The notes under the pieces: model-generated
Databases searched by the model: none
What the model was told of the DNA's origin: nothing
What the model saw: the letters and a program-made list of their open reading frames with translations, nothing else
Part shown: piece by piece, positions 20,882-28,452 of the stretch
Numbering within the stretch: position 1 is the stretch's first letter
Layout: each line of letters starts with the position of its first letter
Position numbers and translations under genes: made by a program
DNA from: Prevotella sp.
Lineage (GTDB): Bacteria > Bacteroidota > Bacteroidia > Bacteroidales > Bacteroidaceae
Assembly (NCBI GenBank): GCA_022771265.1
Contig: JALFCG010000004.1
Location: 1 to 64,000, forward strand
Length of the DNA stretch: 64,000 nucleotides
Direction of reading: 5' to 3'

Positions 20882-22888
20882 TTGAAAAAGTGCATTAGAC
20901 AGGCAGCTTTGGCTGTCGCAATGTGTTGTGTAAGTGGTATGGAGGCACAGGACTCACTACGCACGCAGAATATCGAAGAGGTTGTGGTGACGGCTGACAG
21001 AAGCCGAAGAGCCAACGTCTTCGAGACAACTCCAGTGCAGTCGCTCAGCGGCGACGACATAAGGACGATGGGACTGCAGAACCTTGCCGATGCGGTGAAG
21101 AAATTTGCAGGAACAGCGGTGAAGGACTACGGGGGCATTGGAGGTATGAAGACTGTGTCGGTGAGAAATCTTGGCGCACAGCATACTGCCGTGAGCTACG
21201 ACGGGGTGACAATGAGCAACACCCAGGCAGGACAGATAGACATAGGAAGGCTATCACTGGACAACGTCGGACTGCTCTCCATGGCAGTAGGGCAGGGGAG
21301 CGACATGATGCAGTCGGCAAGACACTATGCCTCGGCAGCCATACTGTCGATAGAGACTGAACAGCCATCGCTGCAAAAAGGCGAGAGACAGCTTCGCTTT
21401 GGATTGACAGGAGGGTCGTGGGGACAGGTAAATCCTAAGCTGCGCTACTGGCAAGGATTGGGAAAAGGAACTACAGCAACCCTCGACGCAGACTTTATGA
21501 GAGCCGACGGAAACTATCCCTTCACACTGAAAAACGGAACGGAGGTGACAGAACAACGCCGAAACAACTCCGACATTAGCCAGTGGCACGTTGAGGGAAA
21601 CATACTGCAACAGTGGTCGGACAGCAGCCGGCTGGCTGTGAAGGCATACTTCTACCGGTCGGAACGAGGACTCCCAGGCAGCGTCATTCTCTATAACGAC
21701 AAGTCTGAAGAACGCCTCTGGGACGAGAACTTCTTCGCCCAGACAACCTACGAAAAGGCACTCGGCAAACAGTGGCGACTTGCCCTGAGAGGAAAATACA
21801 CCCACTCGTGGAACCGATATGAGGACACCGACGTGAAATATGCCGATGGAAAAACTGTGCAGACAAACCGCCAGGACGAATACTATGCCTCGGCAACTCT
21901 CGGATGGCAGCCGCTGAAATGGTTGGAAATGGCTGTGGCAGAGGACGTGGCATTCAACAAACTGCACACTACGGTGAACGGCAGCCCCAATCCGCTCCGC
22001 TTCACGTCGCTCTCGGCATTGGCGGCAAAGGCACGCTGGGGCAGGCTGACAGTGGAAGCCAACCTCGTGGCAACATTTGCCAAGGAAACACTCACCGAGA
22101 GCGAGATATACGCCATAAGAACGCCCGATGACCGCAAGAAACTCTCGCCATCGATCTCACTCAATTTCCGTGTGTTGCCCGAAGAGGCGCTGTATGTCAG
22201 GGCATTGGTGAAGCAGACCTTCCGAATGCCTACGTTCAACGACCTCTACTACCTGCAGATAGGCAACACCTCGCTGCGACCGGAGAATGCCAACGAGTAT
22301 GGCTTGGGAGTGACGTGGAACTCACGCCGATGGGGCATATTGAAATATGTCACGCTGACCGTTGATGGCTATTATAATAATGTGACCGACAAAATCGTGG
22401 CTTTCCCTTCCACCTACGTATGGAAGATGGTCAACTTCGGCAAGGTGGAGGCAAAGGGACTGGACGCGACCATCGGCACTGAACTGGAAATGGCAAAGGA
22501 CTTCGGACTTGCCGCCTCGGCAACGCTAACCCTACAAGACGCCAAGGACAAGACCGAAGGCAGTGCCACCTACGGTTCGCAACTGCCATATACACCGAAG
22601 ACCAGCGGCGGACTGTCTGCCATGCTTTCCACACCGTGGATCAACATTGGCTATTCTGCCACAGGACAAGGCAAACGCTACTCGCTGGCGCAGAACACCC
22701 GGCAATATCAGCTCGATGCATATATGGAACACTCGCTGAGCCTGTCACGCCAACTGAACATCAAGAGGGTAGGGGAACTGACACTCCAGCTCACGGTCAA
22801 CAACCTTACCAACAAGCAGTACGAGATAATTAAGTATTATCCGATGCCGGGGAGAAGCGTGACGGCAACCGCTGTTATAAAGATTTGA
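20882..22888 (+). CDS. btuB: TonB-dependent vitamin B12 (corrinoid) outer-membrane receptor; probable TTG start
   Basis: IEEVVVTADRSRR TonB-box-like segment; TMGLQNLADAVKKFAGTAVKDYGGIGGMKTVSVRNLGAQHTAVSYDGV plug; C-terminal beta strand. Start moved from ORF-track 20726, which lies inside the riboswitch. Confidence 0.9.
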   Translation: MKKCIRQAALAVAMCCVSGMEAQDSLRTQNIEEVVVTADRSRRANVFETTPVQSLSGDDIRTMGLQNLADAVKKFAGTAVKDYGGIGGMKTVSVRNLGAQHTAVSYDGVTMSNTQAGQIDIGRLSLDNVGLLSMAVGQGSDMMQSARHYASAAILSIETEQPSLQKGERQLRFGLTGGSWGQVNPKLRYWQGLGKGTTATLDADFMRADGNYPFTLKNGTEVTEQRRNNSDISQWHVEGNILQQWSDSSRLAVKAYFYRSERGLPGSVILYNDKSEERLWDENFFAQTTYEKALGKQWRLALRGKYTHSWNRYEDTDVKYADGKTVQTNRQDEYYASATLGWQPLKWLEMAVAEDVAFNKLHTTVNGSPNPLRFTSLSALAAKARWGRLTVEANLVATFAKETLTESEIYAIRTPDDRKKLSPSISLNFRVLPEEALYVRALVKQTFRMPTFNDLYYLQIGNTSLRPENANEYGLGVTWNSRRWGILKYVTLTVDGYYNNVTDKIVAFPSTYVWKMVNFGKVEAKGLDATIGTELEMAKDFGLAASATLTLQDAKDKTEGSATYGSQLPYTPKTSGGLSAMLSTPWINIGYSATGQGKRYSLAQNTRQYQLDAYMEHSLSLSRQLNIKRVGELTLQLTVNNLTNKQYEIIKYYPMPGRSVTATAVIKI

Positions 22889-22922
22889 AAATTGAAAGAT
22901 TTAAAATTTAAATATTAACGAC

Positions 22923-24041
22923 ATGAAATTTAGAAGTATTTATCTTTCCGCATTGTGCGGACTCGCTGTTTCGGCAGCAATGACATCTTGTAGTGACGAC
23001 GATGAGTATGACCCGTTTGAGTATGGGTCGAAGATAGCATTGCCACAACATCGCGGCTATGTCCTCAACGAGGGTTCGTATAAACTCAACAACGCCTGCA
23101 TCTCCTTCTTCGACGTAGTTGCCGACACCACAACATCAAAGGAGTATGACCTGTATTTCGTGCAGAACGGTAAGCAGCTCGGCGACACAGGTCAGGACAT
23201 CATCGAGTATGACGACAATATCTACGTGGTCGTCTATGGCTCCAACTACATCGCCAAACTCAACAAGGCTGGCGTGGAACAGTGCCGACACACCTTCGCC
23301 GAAAATCATGGCCAGCCTCGCTATGCAGCGGCTGTCGATGGCATGATTTATGTAACAACCGTTGGTGGCTATGTAGTAAGACTCAATGCCAACGACCTCT
23401 CGCTCAATGCCGACTGCATCGTGGGCAAGGCTGCTGAGCAAATCGACGAGGAATACGGAATCCTCTATGTGGCAATAGGCAATGCCTACGACGGTACATC
23501 AAAAAGCAACAAGATTGCCATCATCGACACCAAGAACTTCAACGACAGCAACGTAAAGACTGTTGACGTGATGGAAAACACGCAGATTGTGGTGGCTAAC
23601 GATAACTATGTCGCAGTGCAGGGCTATGGTGCCGGCGGCTGGACAAACACACCTCTGTGGATTTACAACATCAAGAGCGGCAAGGCTGTTGACACCGGCG
23701 AGTTTGCAACATACGTAGCTGAGGTTGAAGGAACCGACAAGTTCTTCTGCGTTTATTCAAAGAGTGACAACTGGATTGATTATTCGATGTACTATTCACT
23801 CTATGACCCTGTAACGATGAAGAAAGAGGATATCACTTCAAAGATCGTTGCTGCGGACCCAAGCCTTTCATCGAGTATCGTTTACGGAATTTCGGAAGGT
23901 GAAAATGGCTCGTTCTATATCATGACGACAAAACATAGCTCAGGCAATGGTACGATATATCATTTCAACAGCGATTTCAAACTTGTCGGCAAGTTCACCT
24001 CTTGGGGACAGAACCCAAAGAAGGTCGTGCTGGTTGACTAA
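22923..24041 (+). CDS. DUF5074/YncE-type surface lipoprotein beta-propeller, BtuG-like
   Basis: Lipobox MTSCSDDDE; repeated propeller blades (YVTTVGGYVVRLNANDLS...); position immediately after btuB. Confidence 0.75.
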   Translation: MKFRSIYLSALCGLAVSAAMTSCSDDDEYDPFEYGSKIALPQHRGYVLNEGSYKLNNACISFFDVVADTTTSKEYDLYFVQNGKQLGDTGQDIIEYDDNIYVVVYGSNYIAKLNKAGVEQCRHTFAENHGQPRYAAAVDGMIYVTTVGGYVVRLNANDLSLNADCIVGKAAEQIDEEYGILYVAIGNAYDGTSKSNKIAIIDTKNFNDSNVKTVDVMENTQIVVANDNYVAVQGYGAGGWTNTPLWIYNIKSGKAVDTGEFATYVAEVEGTDKFFCVYSKSDNWIDYSMYYSLYDPVTMKKEDITSKIVAADPSLSSSIVYGISEGENGSFYIMTTKHSSGNGTIYHFNSDFKLVGKFTSWGQNPKKVVLVD

Positions 24042-24049
24042 TAAGTAAG

Positions 24050-25162
24050 ATGACAAAAAAACAATACCTGATATTAGTTTTGGCGATTGTCGCCCTCGTG
24101 TCATGCAACTCCGGAAAAACAACGGGGATGCAGGCAGGGGGCGACACGCTCCGTCTTAGCCACTCACGGCTGCTGACCATCGTCAGCTACGACAAATACA
24201 AGGTGGTTGACATTGCCGACCCATGGAAGGAAGGGCGTAGGCTTCATCGCTATGTCCTCGTCAGCGACTCTTCAGCTGCGCATCTTCCAGAGGGCACTGT
24301 CATCAATGTTCCAGTAAGACGTGCCATGGTGTTTACAACCGTCCATGCCTCGCTCTTGGCTGACCTTGGAGCCATTGGACGCATTAAGGGAATGGCTGAC
24401 GTGGAATATGTGAAAAGAAATGACATAAAGACTCTCCTGAACAGCGGAAGCATAGTGAATGTGGGCAATGGTATGTCGCCAGACATAGAGAAAATCATCG
24501 ACATGGAACCCGATGCCGTGCTCGTCTCACCCTTCGAGAACAGTGGAGGCTATGGCAAGCTCGATGAACTTCACATTCCTCTTGTAGAGTGTGCCGACTA
24601 TATGGAGCCGTCGCCCCTTGCCCGTGCCGAGTGGATGCGTTTCTATGGCATGCTCGTAGGTAAGGAAGACGTGGCTGACAGTCTTTTCATTCAGGTGGAG
24701 AAAGCGTATGACAGCATTAAGGCAAGAGCAAGCAACAGTAAAGTCAAACCACGAGTGATGATGGATTTACCTTCAAGTAATGTGTGGTATGTGCCTGGCG
24801 GACAAAGTACTATCGGGCAGATGATTGCCGACGCAGGAGGCGACTATTGCTTTGCCGACATCAAAAAGGGAGGAAGCTCGGCAATGGCTGTTGAGGCTGT
24901 CGTGGACAAGTGTGAGAATGCCGACCTGTGGCTCTTCCGTTATGGAGGTCCAAGGAAAACCGTTGCCTCCATGGCATCGGAGAACAAGGCTTTCACCCAC
25001 ATCAAGGCGTTCAAGGACAAGAACCTTTGGGGTTGCTCCACCGAGCGCACCGCTTTCTACGAGGAGACACCTTTCCGTCCCGACGTGCTTCTCGGAGAGT
25101 TTCTGCACATATTCCATCCCGAACATGATGCTGAAATGAAATATTTTGAAAAAATCAATTGA
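24050..25162 (+). CDS. btuF: Periplasmic corrinoid-binding ABC transporter protein (BtuF/TroA-like)
   Basis: Lipobox LVSCNSG; IVNVGNGMSPDIEKIIDMEPDAVLVSPFENSGGYGKL; helical-backbone binding-protein pattern. Confidence 0.82.
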   Translation: MTKKQYLILVLAIVALVSCNSGKTTGMQAGGDTLRLSHSRLLTIVSYDKYKVVDIADPWKEGRRLHRYVLVSDSSAAHLPEGTVINVPVRRAMVFTTVHASLLADLGAIGRIKGMADVEYVKRNDIKTLLNSGSIVNVGNGMSPDIEKIIDMEPDAVLVSPFENSGGYGKLDELHIPLVECADYMEPSPLARAEWMRFYGMLVGKEDVADSLFIQVEKAYDSIKARASNSKVKPRVMMDLPSSNVWYVPGGQSTIGQMIADAGGDYCFADIKKGGSSAMAVEAVVDKCENADLWLFRYGGPRKTVASMASENKAFTHIKAFKDKNLWGCSTERTAFYEETPFRPDVLLGEFLHIFHPEHDAEMKYFEKIN

Positions 25163-25164
25163 CT

Positions 25165-26166
25165 ATGAAATACGGTCTGATGTTCTCTCTTGCCATTGTG
25201 GTGCTCTTCTTTGTCAACCTTGTATATGGTTCTGTTGACATTCCACTCGACACCGTCGTTGACATACTTCTTGGCAAGGAGACCGACAAGGCTTCGTGGC
25301 GTTTCATCGTCTTGGAGTCGCGTCTGCCGCAGGCAGTAACAGCCATTCTCTCAGGCATGGCACTATCGGTGAGTGGACTCATGCTTCAGACCGCATTCCG
25401 CAATCCCCTTGCCGACCCCTCCATCTTCGGTATCAGCAGTGGAGCCGGTCTTGGGGCCGCTTTGGTGATGTTGCTCTTTGGTGGCAGCGTCTCGGCGGGA
25501 GCTTTGTCGCTGACTGGGTTCGCTGCAGTGTTTCTCGGTGCGTTCGTAGGTGCCATGACAGTTATGGCGATAGTCCTTGCCTTCTCAGTATTTGTGAGAA
25601 ACAGCGTCATGTTGCTCATCATTGGCATCATGATAGGCTATATTTCCTCTTCTGCAATCAGTCTTCTCAACTTCTTTGCCACCGAAGAGGGAGTAAAGTC
25701 CTACCTCGTGTGGGGCATGGGCAGTTTCGGAGGTGTTTCTTTTAGTCAGCTCCCGATCTTCAGCACTGTCACACTTATAGGTCTTGCCTGTTCCCTGCTT
25801 CTTGTCAAGCCTCTCAACATCATATTGCTTGGCAAGAGCTATGCGGAGAATCTTGGTGTCAACACTGCCATGGTGCGTAATTTGCTGCTGGTTGTCACCG
25901 GACTTCTTACTGCCGTCGTCACCTCCTTCTGCGGACCTGTGTCGTTCATTGGCCTTGCCGTTCCCCACCTTGCCCGAATGGTTGTCCGCACGAGTCAGCA
26001 TGGAGTCCTCATGCCTGTAACGATGCTTTCAGGAGCTGCCATAGCACTTCTCTGCAACGTCGTCTGCACGCTTCCTTCCTCCGGCGGCATCATCCCTCTC
26101 AATGCCGTAACCCCAATTCTCGGTGCTCCCGTGGTCATATATGTTATTTTGAGAATGAAGAAGTAG
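25165..26166 (+). CDS. btuC: FecCD/BtuC-type ABC permease
   Basis: SRLPQAVTAILSGMALSVSGLMLQTAFRNPLADPSIFGISSGAGLGAAL; FCGPVSFIGLAVPHLARM. ATG at 25165 follows the btuF stop; the track start at 25159 is TTG. Confidence 0.9.
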   Translation: MKYGLMFSLAIVVLFFVNLVYGSVDIPLDTVVDILLGKETDKASWRFIVLESRLPQAVTAILSGMALSVSGLMLQTAFRNPLADPSIFGISSGAGLGAALVMLLFGGSVSAGALSLTGFAAVFLGAFVGAMTVMAIVLAFSVFVRNSVMLLIIGIMIGYISSSAISLLNFFATEEGVKSYLVWGMGSFGGVSFSQLPIFSTVTLIGLACSLLLVKPLNIILLGKSYAENLGVNTAMVRNLLLVVTGLLTAVVTSFCGPVSFIGLAVPHLARMVVRTSQHGVLMPVTMLSGAAIALLCNVVCTLPSSGGIIPLNAVTPILGAPVVIYVILRMKK

Positions 26167-26275
26167 GGCTTGCCATAACCTTATGCTTCGCCGACTGTCA
26201 ACTTACGATGGTCGACTGTCATAACTATGACTCTACATTCACCCTACACGTTTTTGTAATCCCCCAATCTTATTG

Positions 26276-26453
26276 AAACTGAACAGGGCAATCAGTTGCA
26301 AACTGAATAGGGTAATCAGTTGCAAACTGAATAGGGCAATCAGTTGCAAACTGAATAGGGCAATCAGTTGCAAACTGAATAGGGCAATCAGTTGCAAACT
26401 GAATAGGGCAATCAGTTGCAAACTGAATAGGGCAATCAGATGCAAACTGTGTA
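26276..26453. repeat. 24-bp tandem repeat (minisatellite), 7 full copies plus a partial eighth
   Basis: Unit AAACTGAATAGGGCAATCAGTTGC. Copies begin at 26276, 26300, 26324, 26348, 26372, 26396 and 26420. Each junction forms TCAGTT-GCA-AACTGA. Confidence 0.97.
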
Positions 26454-26491
26454 GAGTGTAGAGTTATAGCGACATCCGTCTATATTGCAGT

Positions 26492-27391
26492 TCATATACG
26501 AAGAGTCTTGATTTTTGGCAGAATGGTGAGCATTGCCACTGCGAGAAGTATGAGGAAAGTTCCGCCGATACTCATCATGCTCCACGAGTCGCCAAGTATC
26601 AGGATGCCGACCACCATTGCCGTCAGCGGTTCAAATGCGCCGAGAATGGCAACTATGGTGCTGTCAACAAGACGGAGCGACATGGTGACGCAGATGTTGC
26701 TAAGAGCGGTGGGGATCAACCCGAGCAATATGAGGTTTGTCCAGCATGCCGAATCCGTCACGGTCTCAATGGTTCCTTCCTTCAGGGTGGCGTATGCGGC
26801 AAGTATAAGCATTCCGATGAAAAACACATAGAACGTGAGCTTTAGACTTGGTATGCGCTTGAGGCGTAGTCTTGGGACGAAAATGAGATACAAGGCGTAG
26901 GACAAGCCCGAGAGCAATCCCCAGAAAAGTCCTAACGCCGAGAATGTTCCATCTTCAGTGAATACGCCTGTCATCATCATCACTCCCAGTGTCGCAAAGA
27001 GACAGCTTGAAGTGAGTTTCAACGAAAAGCGGTCGCCAAGAAATATCAAACCGATGATGGCGCACCAGATAGGGTCGGTATAAACCAACGCCGTGGCAAT
27101 GCCCGATGACAGGTAGTGGTAGCATTCAAGCGTAGCCAAGGCTGTGCCTATGTAGAATAATGACAATATGGCTATTCGCCATAATTCGGAAAGCGACACT
27201 CTTAAGTCAGTCTTTTTCAGTAGCAACATTCCGAGCATAGCCAGTGAACCGAAGAGAAAACGATATACCAGTATGCTGACATTGCCCATGCCCGCTGCAA
27301 TGACTGGAATGGAAAAAAGGGGTATCAAGCCAAAGGAGATGCCTGATACTATGCCATTGATTAATCCAAGGGTTTGTTTGTCCATGCTCAT
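26492..27391 (-). CDS. EamA/DMT-family transporter
   Basis: Ten-TM pattern in two halves; EamA-like GIATALVYTDPIWCAIIGLIFLGDR and LGAFEPLTAMVVGILILGDSW. Confidence 0.88.
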   Translation of the reverse strand: MSMDKQTLGLINGIVSGISFGLIPLFSIPVIAAGMGNVSILVYRFLFGSLAMLGMLLLKKTDLRVSLSELWRIAILSLFYIGTALATLECYHYLSSGIATALVYTDPIWCAIIGLIFLGDRFSLKLTSSCLFATLGVMMMTGVFTEDGTFSALGLFWGLLSGLSYALYLIFVPRLRLKRIPSLKLTFYVFFIGMLILAAYATLKEGTIETVTDSACWTNLILLGLIPTALSNICVTMSLRLVDSTIVAILGAFEPLTAMVVGILILGDSWSMMSIGGTFLILLAVAMLTILPKIKTLRI

Positions 27392-27439
27392 TACGACTTG
27401 TTCTCTACTTCCATTGCTATGTGTCTATTTTTTATTTTG

Positions 27440-27471
27440 CAAAAGTAGGAATAAAAAACGACACTACCAAA
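27440..27471 (-). promoter_or_regulatory. Promoter TTTG-N20-TACTTTTG for the EamA gene
   Basis: Exact -33/-7 consensus on the minus strand. Confidence 0.6.
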
Positions 27472-27522
27472 CTTTTCATCATTTTTATCTATACTTATCT
27501 CAGAAAGCAGCGTATATTCACG

Positions 27523-28398
27523 CTATTTTGACTCCCCCGGATTCGTCTTTTGGATTGTAACTACATTTAGTCTGCCTTGAAATGTCATTCCTTTCACTTT
27601 CACCTTGGCATTGTCATTGTCGGCAGACACTATGAGTTCGCATCTGCCATCTTCGTGTTTTACCATGATGGCTTCAGCATTCTTTGTCACTTTATCCCTA
27701 ATGTCAACAGAAGGGTAGGTGACCTCTGTAACAGAGTTTGCAATAGCTTTGCTCTTAGGCACGAATACGTTGACGAAAGGATGAGCGTAGTATGGCATAC
27801 ATCTCTGTAAGGGGAAATACAGTTCCCTCGTGTATGACTTCCAGGGTCTGGAGACCATGAATAGTTTGCGAATGACCGTGGTTGATATCCTGCGGCATCT
27901 TCGAATGTAGTATTCCGAGCATGTATGTCTTGAGCACGCTGATAGCGGCACGTCTGTATTTTTTGCCTTATATCCCTTTGCTGCATCAAGAGCCAGTCCT
28001 GCTATTTCCCCGTTTATGCTTCCTATGATGCAACCAGTCTGTGAGAGGTTTGCCCATTCGTATGGTTTGTTGTCTAATGAGAGGTTCTGAAGATACATTT
28101 CCCTCTCGTCCTCCTGTCTGGGATTTAGTTCCTCCAATTTCGGACGACGATATTTTGTGACGTGGCTTCGAGCCCCATTAATTTGCAATGTAGGCACTTC
28201 TGCACTGTCGCCACCGCAGTGGTGGTAGAAGTCCCCCTTCATAAACTGTTGTGTGGCATGAGTGCGCCAATGCATCTGCAGTCTGTCGCTAAGCTATGTT
28301 TCACCCAGTTGCACGTATTTATCTACCCTTGAATCCTGACCAAACACTGGTATGGAAGCAAGGAGTGTCATGATTATATGTAAGAATGTTTTTCTCAT
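27523..28398 (-). pseudogene. Decayed secreted protein gene (in-frame amber stop plus probable frameshifts)
   Basis: Minus frame from ATG 28398 reads MRKTFLHIIMTLLASIPVFGQDSRVDKYVQLGET*LSDRLQMHWRTHATQQF... in the same frame as ORF 27523..28275. The stop is TAG at 28296-28294. The coherent reading then seems to pass through another frame (LKTYMLGILHSKMPQDINHGHSQTIHGLQTLEV...) and back. Confidence 0.75.
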
Positions 28399-28452
28399 TG
28401 TCAATATTTATTAGTGTTATTACTAAAATAAATGTTTCGCATTAATTATTTG

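Noticed and set aside
21254-21967. 237-aa minus-strand ORF
   Set aside because: Antisense to btuB; no motif support.
26276-26453. CRISPR array
   Set aside because: Units are contiguous with no unique spacers, and no cas genes are nearby.
26239-26461. Repeat-encoded small ORFs (LIALFSLQ)n and (KLNRAISC)n
   Set aside because: Open only because the repeat unit is 24 bp; no start context or flanking domain supports translation.
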